From Setaria digitata (Eukaryota > Nematoda > Chromadorea > Rhabditida > Setariidae): a stretch of 64,000 nt of DNA. Shown here one piece after another: positions 1 to 13,800 of this stretch. Numbering within the stretch: position 1 is the stretch's first letter; the number at the start of each line of letters is the position of its first letter. The translations under genes and the position numbers were made by a program. The stretch is from positions 186,001-250,000 of the forward strand of contig RCAB01000017.1 in NCBI GenBank assembly GCA_003640385.1, given 5' to 3'. The notes under the pieces were generated by a model. It did no database searches, had not been told where the DNA came from, and saw only the letters and a program-made list of their open reading frames with translations.

Positions 1-71
1 CGCACTCAAAATGATCACTTACCTTATCCTAACACCACACCTATATCCTAAGAAGTGTAGAAGCCTTCTTT

Positions 72-106
<35 letters not shown>

Positions 107-3100
107 ATGAAAGGAATGTTTTTGTTAAAATAGCACGATTTCCTACCGTAATTAATTTATGAAATTTTTTTTTTTTCTTTTTTATTGCAAAATACAGTTG
201 TGCAGGTAGATTTTATCAATCAGCCATCAGTTTTGGAGTAAATTCACAACGCTGTGTATTGGTTTCTAAAATTTGAAGGTTGGATATAAGTTCAATTTTT
301 TCCCAGTAAATTTTAAACCACTAAAAAACCGAAGCCTCTTCAAAAATGGACGTGATTTTTCGTTTATTTAACATTTTCTTTTATTGTTGAGGGACGAAAA
401 CATTCCAATATATCCAATTATATAAGTGAGAATTCTGCTCTTATTTTGTTTCATCACTCTAGCTTAGCAGAAGTTATGAAGTTTTACTTGAAGGATGGAG
501 AGGAACAGTTTCCAGTAATAAAGAAAAGGGAATATAGAATTTCAAATGGAAAAAGAAAAACTGAAACATTGGAAGGAAAGGAATTGAGCTGCTCAGATTT
601 TCTTACAGATTTATGATAATATCTGAAACATTCTCATAACTAATGATTCTAGCCTAGCCAGCTGTGCACATTGCAAATCAAAAAAAAAAAAAATTTGTCC
701 TTGGAAATTTTTTTTTTTTTTTTTTTTCACCGATTAACTTTTCAGAATATTCGTTGAATCTTCGACACGGGAAGATGAAAGAGTTAGAAAAAAAAAAAAA
801 AACAATTTATGATAATGGCGCTTGCTAGAAGCCATCTGGAAGGAAATGACCACCTGGCCAAAATATTTAAAAAATAAAAAAAAAGAAGAATTGCACACAA
901 ATAATAATATATCGGACGAAAAAAAAAAGCACTGTAAAAGTGAAGGAGTGAGTGTTGAACTTTCACGTTTGCAGCGGAAGCTTCCCTTTCCTTTCTCACT
1001 GCAAAAGGAAGCACAGGTGCACAGGTTGTCGTCCTTCAAAAACAAGAAAGAAAAGAAATTATTTGAAATGAAAAACCGAAAGGAAGCAATTGCAGCAACT
1101 AAATACTCTTCTTTACTGCTATCACGACTACTTGCGCATTTTTATGCAACAGATAAAACATTCGAAATCCTTCGCATAGTTGTTGTAGAATGTAAATTTC
1201 CAATTTAACTTTTAAATTTCATTAGATACACAATAATTTCTCGCTGCGTGAACACATAAAGCAAATTGATTGTTGTCAGCCAATTAAGGAAAACTAATCC
1301 CAAATTGTGCTACCATTCAAATTCAATGATGGCAACCAAATGTTCGCTTACTTCTTAAAAGTTAAAAGGAAAAAGAAAATAAAAAAAAAAGCATTCCCAA
1401 AAATTTTATAGCCCTATCAGAAATGTATATCGTACCACGAAAGAACTGCATTCCATATGTTACTGCTATTTTCAGAGGAGAGAAATATTCATCGCTACAT
1501 AGAAATCATTGAGCTAGTTTACACATCTCCTAGACTGATCTGCTGTTTAGCTAACTTTCTAGGCTTAGATCGATAAAGATTCGCGCTCAGCTGAAATCGA
1601 CCAGCCGAAAAATCAGATAAGTGCCGAAAACAGCAGAAATGCGGAAAGACTTTGTAAAGGGTTTTGCTGTGCGAATCACTTGGTGGTGCACCCTTAGCTT
1701 ATACAGACACACACACAGTTCAGATGGAATGTGTACATACAAATCGTCGTCAACATCATAAATTGAACTGAAAGTGAGGGGACTTTTCGGCTGGAGAAGA
1801 AACGTGGACATGAATGGTATTACTGTAAGTGGAGTGCTACGGTTGCTATCTTTTGGCAGTAACTAATGGATTAGCAGTAGGAAAAGGCTGCTGATCGGCT
1901 AATTAGTGATAGGGTTGCAGTCGAGCTCTCTAGAATACAATACTTAGACTGAGATAAACAACTCTATTCGATGTGCAATTTGTAACCTAGATTTGAGGAA
2001 GCAGCCTAACTTGGAGTAGTTGAAGAGCAGCAAAGATAAGGAATTGATAACATCAGTGTAGCTTCAGTATCTTCTGCGGCTGCACGACTGGAGTTTGCAG
2101 AACTGGTTGAATCGTCTTGCAAAACAAAACGACTAGAACAGATGTGCCTTACAATCGATCCTTCTCGGTGCTAATATTTGTATACAAAACAGGCACACAC
2201 ATACAAGTACATGTGCAAACAGACAGATGGCATGCAGAAACAGACACAGACACCTCGAGAACAGTTCTGCTGCTTCTTCGGATGGAGAGAAATTGCGAGA
2301 ATAGACGGAGGACGGAAAAATGAAGCAATGAATGCAAGTGTAAGGATGGAAACAGCATGAACATTTCAGTTTTCCGGTTTCGGATCGTAGGAAAGACGTA
2401 CGGACCGCACGGTACAACGTGATATGCCCGGAAAGTTTAGCATTCATTTAGCTGAGCAATGTAAGACTTAATCTATTTTCTACACATACACGTAAAGAGT
2501 GCGTAAAGCTTGCATAGATTGCTTCATGATCTCGAGAAGTTATGCAGCCTGAACAAAACTGTTGGGCAGTGATGAATTGTCCTACTGGCCCTGTTCTCAG
2601 GAAATCTCCTCAGGTAATGTCGAAAGTTTCTTCCAAAAGGTAACAATAATAAAACTAGTTTATAACGGGAAATCCTTTGCTTTCAACAGAGTGAGATCTT
2701 TGAATAATTGCATTTTCGGAAGAACTGGTCGGATTGCTAATGGTGGATAAAAGTATACAAATTTTAAGGCTAATGAAATATTTGTATTGGAAGATGGTGG
2801 AAAGCGTGAAAGCTGGCTTCTGTTTTGCTTTCCGCTCTACATAGCTTTTATAAAGTAGTGGGAATGAAATATTGCAAGAAGAAAAAATGAGTATTTGAAC
2901 AGATGCGGAGAGTAGTACTTGGAATTTAAACGAAGAAAAAAACTGAACTTCCATGAAAATTCCTGAGAAATTTCAGTTTTATTTAGAAAAAACAGAAAAG
3001 AAGAACTGAAAGTTAGAAAGTAAACAAAATTTCATACTGATCCGTAAACTAATTCCCAAAGAGTGAAACTTCATAGAACACGTAACTTTATATGATTCAG

Positions 3101-6030
3101 CTCTCGACGACAAAAAATCTCGGAATATTTTTTAGCAAAAGTGCTCGCAAAGAAGCGAAAGAAATTTGATGGGCAAACAAATTAAGCTATAACTTCGAGA
3201 AGTAGAAAAGCTGGAACTCAAACAGAGGAAGAAAGTACGATAATAGCCAAGTCTCGCAGCACAATGGCGGCTGGGCCGATTTGAAAAGTGAAAAAGTTAT
3301 AAATGATGCAAATGTTGTATAAACCTTTTTCTATCAGCCAGTCAGTCATATGGCCATTATCAATTCCAACTTCAGTTCATTTCCTCCGTGGGCTTACCTT
3401 CCAATACTCAATACAATTTTGAAATAGTAATGGGTATTTTCTCTTCTCTCCTCTATTTTTCCAATTTTTTTCTAGATCAGTCTATAAACTGTGGCTATTT
3501 CTCCTCTCCGTTATTTTATTGTTCTTTCTTCTTCTCTGAAATGTTTACTTAGAGAAGACAAAAAGTGATAAACTGCCACTCGTATTTAAATATTTCCAAT
3601 TTCGCTCCTTCCAAAATAATTTTTTCATTTTTTTTTTTTCACTGAATGATATGCAACTAAATGAGTCACTGATAAGTTGATTATTAATGCTTTAGACTGT
3701 CTAAAATTTTAGTTTATCACTAGCAGCATCTTTTAAAACTGTAAGTGTTCTTAGGAAGCCATACACTTCCTTCCGTATTCTGTGTCCACGTAGCTTTACA
3801 CGTCGTAACTTTCGAACAATTTTGACAGAATACATGTAGGTATCAGTGATATAGCCACATAATAAGTAAAGAATCTTCGTCAAATACTGTCGTATCGAAC
3901 ACGCTACCACGTAGTTACAGTAAATTTCGTCTTTCTGGATTGAATGATAAGACAGTAACTGTAATGAAGGCATTGTTTTTGGGAGTGAAATGAATGTATT
4001 GTCTTAACAGCAGAGATATTGACATCTCAGATACAAAGTGCGCCAATTTGTTAGATATGCAAAGTGAAATTGTGTGATATGATAGTGATTGTAGAAGCGA
4101 ATTGAAAGAAAAAGAGAGATAGTTTCCTTCATGACAGATGATTTCCAATTCATTATAAATCTCAATTAAAAGAAATTAATTGGTATTTCTTACGTTAATA
4201 GCTCATTGTCTTTCAAATAATTTTGTATTTCTTAACAACGCTGATCAAAATGGGTGAACTTTGAAAATACAGGTAAATAACAAAAATCATAAGTAAAAAA
4301 AAAAAAATGGAGAAAATGTGTGATGAAATTATAAAACAGTGTAAGGTCAACAACAAAAAAAAAAAAATGTTATGTTGATTCCATAGTGTTACATTTTCAG
4401 CACTTTAAATTTACTTTAAATAATTTGTAATGAAAGTAATACAGTTATTGGTAATAAATTACATTACTGTTATTACTTAAACATTTCTCTCTTTATTTTT
4501 TCCGCAAGAAGAATATATTTTTGACTCTGTCATAGGTATTATGTGATTTGTGAAATCAGACTCAAACGTGGCAAGATTAAAAATGTAATCCTATAGACAA
4601 TAATTCTCCTTAAGTTCTTTCTTCCATTGATGAGCTTACCCTTTTACCATTTGTTATTATTGGCTAAAATGAAAAGTAGAATACTAATTAATACATCTGA
4701 AATCCTGTTTGCTTGTTTAAATGAATATTTAAATTGGCTGAGGAAAAAAAAAAAAATGGAAGCTCAGCACACATAGCAACAATAATTTGGTTTGTATTTT
4801 GTTATTAACTTGATTGATTGGAAAATTCTAAATGATATTTTAGGTGGCAGAAAATTTTCCAAAAAATTGTAAAATAGCTTCCTGCTCTAAATGACTTTTT
4901 TCTTAGTAAGCGAGTAATCTTTTCTCGCATATTTTGTTTCATATTTATTCGATTAATCATAAGTGGCATAGCAATCAATCAAATCTTAATTGCAATTCTT
5001 GCGTTCCAAATTGAAATTTAATTTCTCATATTTTAACTTTCAGTCTTGAATTTTGATTTCCACTCTAAACCTAAACTTCAATTGTAAACTTAATCTTTGG
5101 CTTATAACTACTAATTTTTCAAATTTTGTATACTTATTTCTTACGTTCTATGTTCAATTCACTTATAGGAGCCTTTCCGAAAATGAATTAGGTTAGTTCT
5201 GTGCATACTTTGGTTAAAGGTATAGGGATTGAGCAGCAAAATAGAAATAGCTTCTTTTCTCAAAAAGAAAAAAAAAAAAAAAACATTTTGAAAATGCAAT
5301 TTTTGTTTGTCGAATAACTCGGAAAAAAAAAATGAGTGATGAAGAAAGGATTTGCCCTTATCTTCTTCTAGCAAAGCAAACTGGATTTTCTCGACAACAG
5401 ACTTTACCCAATGAAGGGATTATGCAAGTTTCGATGTTGCTAACTGTAGCTGAAGATGAACGAACACTCATTATATCATCTGTTTCTGATACTGTTATTA
5501 GTCCATTTTTGCACCTCTAATTTGGAGAAAAGAAACAGCAATATTACAGGAGTGTGATGAAGCGAAGGACAAATTTTGCAACTCAATTTGAAAGTGTTGC
5601 TGGTTGTTAGCTCAGGACAAAACTCTTTTATGCTGTTAAATTAATATGTTGAGAAAAGAGTTCTGATTAAAACGGGAGGTGGTTTTTAAATTAACCGGAA
5701 AGTTCTTTGAAAAAAAAAAAAAAAAAAAGCAATAATAAAATGCAAAAAAAAAGCGTGCAATATTGCAATTAGAAAAAAAACCGAAACTTTTCAAGAATCT
5801 TATCATTTCTTGTTTCTGCTGAAAATTTGAAATATCTTTGGCAACTCTAATTTCATTTGCAATTGCATTTAAAAAAAAAGAAGTGAAAAAATCAAAAATT
5901 TTCTAATTAAATATGCAAAAAAACATCTATCCCTTTCTCAATGTATTTGATAACAGTCTTTTAAAACTTATATGAATTGAAATGCAATGCTATTTAGTGG
6001 GCAAATTTATCGTTCGGAAATATTCTGCTG

Positions 6031-6031
6031 A

Positions 6032-6089
<58 letters not shown>

Positions 6090-6097
6090 GTTCTTTG

Positions 6098-6137
<40 letters not shown>
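6031..6137. repeat. TA dinucleotide microsatellite
   Basis: Two runs of alternating TA/AT (about 6031-6089 and 6107-6137) are separated by a 17-base interruption that contains a short A run. Nothing around it looks coding. Such tracts are length-variable and could serve as a marker. Confidence 0.95.
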
Positions 6138-6139
<2 letters not shown>

Positions 6140-8498
6140 CTGGTAACAATCAAACGAAATCCAGAAAATAAATTGAAAGTAAAGTGGCGGATAATTTTCC
6201 GGTTTGAGAAAATATTATGACATTAAAAATATAACTCAGTAAATGTTCGGTACATAATGGATGATTTATACAGACTGTGATGTTTGATGTTCAACTGATG
6301 ACTGACTAGTCATCGAATGTCACTTATTCGAAATTAAAAACCATTAAATTAAACAATAAAATTGTCAGTGAAGTACAGCGGAATTGGTGCAGTATGCAGT
6401 CCTGGATGCGAAAAAAAAAAAAAAAAAAACATAATTGATAATGTTTGGTGATATTTTGCTCAGCAAACAAATATAAAATATTTTAACTTTTCACGTAGCT
6501 GAAGTGATAATTTATTAGTGCACGAAATGAAAAATTTTCGAGAAAATCAAATAAAAAGTGGTTTTTTTCCCGTGTCCCAATCACTTTAATGTTTTGGCAT
6601 ATCTTTGTTGTATCACGTAAAAAATTGGGACAAATCTCATTGGTTGATGAAGCAAAATTAATTTCATTTTTTTCTTTTTTACTGGAATAAAAAAATAATT
6701 ATTTAGATGTGATTTGTCAAGAAAGCACTGTTAACGACAGGAAGAAAAGACTATGGTATCGAAAATTAATGGCATAGAGTTAGTTTTTGGTGACAGAAAG
6801 TTCGAAGCAAAGAACAGAATGAGAAAGCAATATGAGGAACAGTTCTTCCTCCTCGAGCTGTCGTTTGAACAGGTAAACGCTCTAGATAAAGTGGCTTATT
6901 CACTTATTCTTATCTAAAGGTCACCAACAAATTGACCCCTTCGATATGAATTTTCGATGTCTCTTTTTTTTTGCTTCTTTAAAATACATTCAATCATGCC
7001 TATTATCACTTATTTTTAAGATTGTAGTCGTGTAAACAACGTACAGTCGTTACAGTGATCTAGCAAATAGGAAAATAAAAAATTCATTATTTAAAATTTA
7101 TCCTAGGACCAATTTCTTTATTAAAATGATCCTAGTTTAGATAAGAAGTTTTTTCTTTTTCTTAAAGTGACTTTAATGAAATTATGTAAATGTGTCAGAA
7201 AAGAACATTATGTAATTGAATAATGTAAAGAAATGTTTAATGTTTAATTAAGTCTAGTAATCAGAAAAGACACTTGAACAACCAAAATGCATGAGTGATC
7301 CATTTTATCGACTTAGTTTATAAAGAAAAACATATATTTACATATCTGAAAATCCTAGAATTTTAAATAAGCCAATGGCATTTGTTCTAAATTTATTATA
7401 TCCTTAGCGAAATACGTTGCACGTTAATTGGTATTATCAGCCTCAATAAGAATAATTATAGTGCAAAGAAAGATGGAATAGATAAAATTTGATTTTCCCT
7501 AAGTAATTGTAGATAAATTCAATTAAGCACATTTTGAATATTAATTTGATCTTGAGGAAGCTTTGATGCTATAAGATGGCTTATTTCTACAAGTATTACT
7601 GATATTTCTTTAAAATGCAGTAGTGCCCAAAGGTATTGAAATGTTGCAGTGATACTTATGGCAATTAAATAATGATGCCTAGGAAGGTTATGAATTAATA
7701 CAAATAATGTACTGAAAACATTATTATTGTTGGACCATATCCTTTAATTTACTTGAATCTTATGCCGCAAGAAATATATTTTACAAAGGGCCTTCTTAGT
7801 TTCTCGAAATTCCACTCTTAACCATCAATTATTCTGTTCTTTCAAATGCTGTCCTTATTCGTATCTTCTGAGAACTTTTCTAATTATCTCAAATTATGAT
7901 AGACTGATTCATTCTACAATTGACAGATTCACTTTATATATTACTATTCATTCCAGACAAAATTTTAAAATCAAATGACATATGTATCTTTACTTTCAAT
8001 CGGCAATCAAACAGAAACGCTGTTTGATACTTCCAATTCCACTTTAAACTTCTCTACTATTTCGCTACAAGAAGTACCCAATTAAGATGCTGATAATTTT
8101 TAGAATTGAAAAAAGAAGTTCCAAGAGCTGAAAGTTCTGAAAAGTCAGAATCTATTGAGTCTCTTTCCTCAATTTACTCTTTTATAGTGAGCATAATACA
8201 ACGATCCATATGCCCTTAAAGTAATAACCTGTTCTAGGGGACGAAAAATGCGAAATGGGTGAATAGGAATTTGTGTATGTCAAATGATCCGTGGTGGAAT
8301 CTTCACCTATCACTATTTAAATTGTCTCACTTGTTCCTTCACTTGTACATTGTACATGCATGCATGGAATGCATATCGACAAAAATTTCTTCCTTTCAGA
8401 ATGCTTTTAGGTAGAATCTGAAAAAAAAAAAAACGGAACACATCTTCCAAAACAAAAAGCTTTTTCTTCCAATAGAAGCTCGTTTATGTTGCTTATGT

Positions 8499-8518
8499 GA
8501 TCTGATCAGATCTGATCA
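8499..8518. repeat. Tandem GATCT/GATCA palindromic block
   Basis: The 20 bases are four alternating 5-mers, GATCT-GATCA-GATCT-GATCA. The last 16 form a perfect palindrome (TGATCAGATCTGATCA) and the first 14 form another. It lies in otherwise non-coding DNA. It could be a dimeric protein-binding site, but no function is shown. Confidence 0.8.
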
Positions 8519-9922
8519 CTGGTCACCTGTTAGAGCTAGCTGTTGTTAGGGCTCTCAAACTGAATGTTAGAAAAGAGTAGAAATCAAGCAAACCGGAAGG
8601 AACATTTATTGAACAGATATTATTGCTACAACAAATATTTACCTCATCCCAACCACAAACGGAAATGATGAGCAAAAAAAGGGTCGGAGGGCACTGGAAA
8701 TCCTTCATGCGGTTAGTAATATCTGGGAGATTTCTCGATTGCATGCAGTACTTTTGATGGGAACAATTTGTGAGACAAATCAGAGGAGTGAGAGCAAAAG
8801 GAAAGGAATGAGGAATTATTCAACATTCGGTAGAACTGGTTCTGTTGAAAAAGCATTGTTGGGTCTCGAAAATTTCCATCAAAATTGTCTGGGTATTACA
8901 ACTTGAGCAAATGATTTTCATCTGATAGTTCAACTTGGAGGAAATTATGATGCAGATAAAGCAGATGAGAATGATTCCGAAAACAGTTTCAGCAGAAGCT
9001 ATAGAAAGCGATCGATTTCAGCATTCAGTAAATTAAGATGTGTAATTTGAAGTTGAAATTTAGAATTTCCAGGTTGAAATTGTTGCAGACATTTTGACAC
9101 ATCGAGTGATTCTTGTAACCTTGGAAATGCGACTCTTCCCACAGCTACAGAAAGATATTTCAGATGGTTTACTTGTGGAGATGAATTGATCATTGTTGAT
9201 AATCAAATGTAACTGCTTGCTTGAAACTAATTGTGGAATTCAACTCTAAGTTTGCTTTTTTCACTCTGAAACACTTAGTTGTGAGTTATAATTGAATATG
9301 TGTTAGTTAAGTATTCATTCGTTGGACGAAAAATTTTAACGCACATTTGAGATGGCATCCTGAAAAGCCAGTTTAAGAATCATCCATCGAATACTAATAT
9401 GTATTCAATCATAATTCGCAAATTGATGCTTCAGAAAAAAAGAATTATTGGTTAAATGATTGTTTGATTTCTGAAATCTTGTACAAAAACATCCAAATAT
9501 TTTTCGACATTCACTACAGCTTCTTTTTTTTTTTTTTTTTTAACAAAATGTAAGAAATAACTTCGTGAGCAGGAATTTTTAAATTCCGGTGAAGCGAATT
9601 TCCACATCTACTTTTTCTTTCCTGATCACATTAGTGTTCTTAAATCATTCGAGAATATGCCATTCGAATGATCACTTACATTTTCACTAATACTCTACTC
9701 ATACAAAATCCACACTTCATTATATTATAGGTGTATTAATGGTGTCGAATCAGCTGATAAGACGTTGTTAGAATGCTATCACGTACGTAAAGAGTGAGGA
9801 GCTAGCGTTTGGAAGGGATAAGGGCAAGTTTCGACGCACGTCAACTGCATGAACTGTTCTTCGACTTGATTTGAATCAACCGCTTACATCGATATGCAGT
9901 CTCGTTCTTCTGACTCGTGTTG

Positions 9923-9930
9923 TCACGTGA
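9923..9930. promoter_or_regulatory. TCACGTGA E-box (CLEAR-like) upstream of vps-18
   Basis: The palindrome TCACGTGA sits 954 bases before the proposed vps-18 ATG at the edge of the GC-rich island. In animals, TFEB/HLH-30-type bHLH-zip factors bind GTCACGTGAC-like CLEAR elements in lysosomal gene promoters, and VPS18 is a lysosome-tethering gene. The motif is seen directly; its use is inference. Other bHLH factors (MYC/MXL, USF) bind the same core. Confidence 0.35.
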
Positions 9931-9993
9931 GGTGAAGAAGACAATCATAGTTCCGACCGAATCTAGCACTTTCGGAATTGTCCTTGGAGGAGA

Positions 9994-10173
9994 ATGTTCA
10001 GCGTAAATGTGTGCACACTACCTAGTCGTTGCAAACCGGGTAATACCGGGGGAGAAATGAGGCCCGGAACAGACACTGCGTTGACCTGGGTCATCCCGGC
10101 TGAGGTGAACTATAACGTGCAATGGCGGAAGGACCACTGCGCACATGAGCGATTGGATGCATGGGCGATCTGA
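9994..10173 (+). CDS. Small 59-codon ORF in GC-rich island (uncertain)
   Basis: An uninterrupted frame runs from ATG at 9994 to TGA at 10171-10173, with a second in-frame ATG at 10057. The encoded 59 residues include three cysteines and three tryptophans, a composition unlike the lysine/phenylalanine-rich spurious frames common elsewhere in the window. No signal peptide or known domain is visible. It may be an upstream exon, a small protein, or a chance effect of local GC richness that removes stop codons. I do not recognise it. Confidence 0.2.
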   Translation: MFSVNVCTLPSRCKPGNTGGEMRPGTDTALTWVIPAEVNYNVQWRKDHCAHERLDAWAI

Positions 10174-10883
10174 TTCCTGACATGTTTCTGAAGGACGCGT
10201 GGAAAGAATCGAAGGCAGGATGGAGCGTTCCTTCTCACGTCTAGAATCTTCCTTGTTTTCCTTCTTAGGTGCTATACTCAGGTTGCGATGCTTCGATTAC
10301 AACACCATGCAAAGTTGTATTTTGGTAGCATAACTACATCAAGTTTCCTGATTACAGGTCCACTATCTCACACCTGAGACATAACTCAGGTAGAGCTGGA
10401 GGGACAGAACTGACGTTCAGTAACATGACATGACATTTGAGATTTATATGAAAAAGAATGGAATGAAAATTCACACAGCTGATATGCTCCTTTTCCTTTA
10501 TGTTCATCATAATAACCTACAACATCTGTGTCACACAACAACTCTGTATGACTGCTTTTTGTGAGGAAAGGTCCTTAGAAACCTCATGTTTGACCTCTGC
10601 TGAATATTGCTTTATTTTGTGGAGTGCGGCAACATCCTCACCTTTTCTTATCCTTCTCATTCTCTGTTGCACTAAAAGCACGTGGTATTTTCCGGATCTC
10701 ACTTCGTTTCACTGAAATCTTAACTTTCAAATGGAGTTTGGAGAGTGTGTTTGTTATTTAATTTTGAATAATGATGTATCTGTTACTTGTGCTTCAATCT
10801 TATTCAGTATATGTCTGGACTAGTGATTACTGACACATCCAAAAACTTCAGTGATCCAACCTCTGTCATTCGAAATTGTTCCG

Positions 10884-13800
10884 ATGGAAACTGCGAGCAG
10901 CGCAATATTTGTCAAGAAATTAGTTGACTTCCGGTAAGAGATATTTCGCTATTGTGTTGGTTGCTTAACCTTTTGTTATCAAATGTTATATCTCCTTATC
11001 AACACTATTATGTGATGCTGTAAATTTAGGTATTCTTACGTGAAACTATGCTGACTCCATTTGATTATACACCTACATGTTTCCATTTTTACCCTGAGGT
11101 TTACTTTGCAGAAAATATCAAATTTCAGACCGAAGGGTCAAATCACTCATCTGTGTTCAAGCAATGGAGAAATGTTGTTGGTGATTGGTGCACAACAACT
11201 GCTTCATTATCCGCTTCACAATGTTAATCGGCAAACTGGTAAACTTGACCAAGTTAACTTTATCAGCGTTTTAAAAGGAAGAAAATCATCGTAATAGCAT
11301 CTCATTCTTGTGGTTTTCAAGTCAAATATTCAAATGAATTATGATGTTTTAATTTCACTGGCTCTATTTGGGAATATAATTTAAGGTATTAAAAATGTTT
11401 AATTGATGGTTATATCTCATTGTATCATGTTATGTCTATTATGCCTCGTTATTTTAAGCTTTCTAGTGGAAATAGGAAGATTCTAAAAAAAATTCCATCC
11501 TCTTGTTCTTAAATCAACGTGATAAACCAACATTTTTGCTAAACGAAAATCCTTTTGAAAAATGAGTAATAAATTAGGTAAGTGCTAATTTTTTTCTTTT
11601 GCAGTCAATGATATTTTTCGGGCCAGAAATTTAAGTTTATAATCTTTTGTCCAAAATGTTTAAATTTAATTTATAACTTCTGAGTAAAAGTGTTTATCAA
11701 TTAAGCATTGCAGATGTCGTTTTGCCACTATTAATGCATGACCGTATTGCTTATGTTCACCTTAGTCCTAATGGTCGTCATGCAATCATAAGTACAACTG
11801 GTGCGGATAATTTTTATTTGAATTTGAAAAATGACTCTTCAAAGCAGCTGAGAAAATTGAAAGTAAACTTTTTTCTTTTAAATAATATACAGTTTATAGG
11901 AACTGTAGATGGCATTCCAAATGGATTCAAAAGAGATATCTCATTTTTATTTTCATTTTGTTACATTTCGAAATATCAAAGTTTTTCGATATTCTGACAG
12001 GGCTTTCCAGGGACATGTATTAAGTTCCGTAGGTTGGAACATGGAAATTTCAACAGATATCGAAACAGGTTTCATTGTTCTGGGCACTACTAAAGGTTAC
12101 TTTTAGGATAAGTTGATAGAAGTATTAATTTAAAAGAAATTGAACTTGTGGCCTAAAAAAGTTGATGTATCGAATATTTAAAAACTCACTAAGATTAGTA
12201 GATATCGGTTCCGCAGAAAATTGATAACGTGTTTTTTTTTTTTTTTTTTTTTTTTTAAATGGGAAGTTGACATTGTCATTAAGGATTAAAAATTAAATTA
12301 AACAGGATCTCTATATGAATCATCGATCAATTCAAATGGAGCAGTTGCTTATATTCGTGAACTGATCAATAATTTAAGTGGAGTAAAAGATTTGTCTATA
12401 ACTGGCATTGAGATGTGTCAGTGTAACGAAGAAAACGAAAAATCGAAGTAATTTCTCTTTCACTTATCCGATTAAAACTTGGTAAAGTTTTGTCTTTTTA
12501 AAATTATTTTACATATGGAAAAATAATAAGATTTAATTGCTCGACGATGTTTTGTCCCGGTTTTGATTTCATCATTTTTGAGTAATAATAGAGCATTTAT
12601 TGTAGGAGGAGAAGAATTTGTTTAATTTTTAAACAAAACATGTGAACTTAAAGTTTCATGTTTTCGGTTTTCCAGATGGGCGCTTTTTGTTTGTCTTCCT
12701 GGAAGGCTCTATTGTTTGAGTGGACAAATAAATGCGAAGCATGATGTTGCTGCGATACAACCAGTTGTAAGCACAATTTGGAGCTCAGCATTTGCTGAAC
12801 ACACTCCTGCCGTCCTGCAGCCCTTATTTGCATCAAAAGGTTGTTTCATTGCCGTGTTTCTTAAGAATTTTTTTACCGTTCAGTTTTCTAGATAAAGTGG
12901 GCTGCTAAATGAATGATCTTTGCACTTGCCTCTATTCTACATGAGCTGTTTTTTCGCCATTGCTGTAAGTCCACTTGTGATACTTGTGTGTGTGACTCGA
13001 AAATTATTCTGAATTTTAAACCCTTTTGTCATTTTTTTCTTGATACGATGAAATTTATCCGTAGTTATGTTCAGGTCCATTTCGTTTCCATTCCATGGAT
13101 GATGGCCAGCGAAATTTGCCTAGTTCTTTTGTGGTTTTTCCGAAAGTGAGCAATGAACTGCCTACAACATTTTGTTGGGTTGGCATCGATGGTTACACAT
13201 TGGGACGAATAGATTTAACAGTTTCAGAAGCCTATGACATGATCATTGAAGAAGCGCATATACCGTTAGTTTTTTCAAGCAGCTAGGCGAGATGAGATTT
13301 GAAGAATATAAAAATGAGTTGTCGAAAGTAGTACAGTTTGAAAATAACTAGTTAAAATATCTATTAAGTATTCTTTCCCTCTTATTCAGACGAGTCAACT
13401 GCAGACATTCCATCTTCATTCATGAGAAGGAAATTATTAAATACAAAGATTAACAAAATTTACATTTAAAATATTAAATGTTGATGTGACTTGCAAATTT
13501 TCAACTAGGAATTTTAGGCATCGGTTAGTGGATGGACGTTATAGCTATCCTTTGGATGTAGCTTTAACAGAATATAACGTCTTATTATTATATAGTAATC
13601 ATATTGAAGCTGTTTCATTACTCAATCAGAAGCTAACATTCGACGATACCATTGGAACGGTTAGTTGGGTAACTTGGATTTAAAAAAAAAAAATTTGTCT
13701 AAATCTTTGGTTTAGTTCCATAAATTTTTGGTAATCTGGATTCAATTTGACACTTAATGTCTTTGTTTATGCAGTTTTTTCTTACTGTGCTATTTTAGGA

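Larger units (their letters stand above)
1..9755. other. Long non-coding region upstream of vps-18
   Basis: I see no convincing gene here. The stretch is AT-rich with many poly-A/poly-T tracts (for example around 75-104, 709-727, 5709-5728, 9523-9541) and one TA microsatellite. Open frames of 60-128 codons occur (for example 822-1208 + and 2133-2447 -), but they are low in complexity or overlap on both strands, lack flanking splice signals that link them to other exons, and resemble no family I recognise. It may hold distal regulatory DNA or large introns and UTR of a gene starting outside the window. Confidence 0.5.
9760..10260. other. GC-rich island upstream of vps-18
   Basis: Base composition shifts clearly here compared with the AT-rich surroundings, with repeated CCGGG, CCCGG and GCGC-type words (for example 10037-10056 and 10061-10100). 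It lies about 0.6-1.1 kb upstream of the vps-18 start and contains an E-box and a small ORF, listed separately. It may be the vps-18 promoter or enhancer, or an uncharacterised small exon. I recognise no RNA gene in it. Confidence 0.5.

Noticed and set aside
822..1208. 128-codon plus-strand ORF
   Set aside because: Lys/Glu/Ser-rich from A-rich DNA, overlapped by two minus-strand frames of similar length, with no splice-linked partner and no known motif.
2133..2447. 104-codon minus-strand Cys-rich ORF
   Set aside because: Cysteines come from a CA/TG-rich tract; plus-strand frames are equally open and no signal peptide or cysteine framework is recognisable.
10373..10392. Hairpin ACCTGAG-ACATAA-CTCAGGT reminiscent of the lin-4/miR-125 seed
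   Set aside because: The stem is only seven base pairs and flanks do not extend the pairing, so it cannot be a pre-miRNA; the seed resemblance is partial.
11239..11292. Read-through extension of vps-18 exon 2
   Set aside because: The only later donor would break phase with the exon at 11714, while the GT at 11239 joins in phase.
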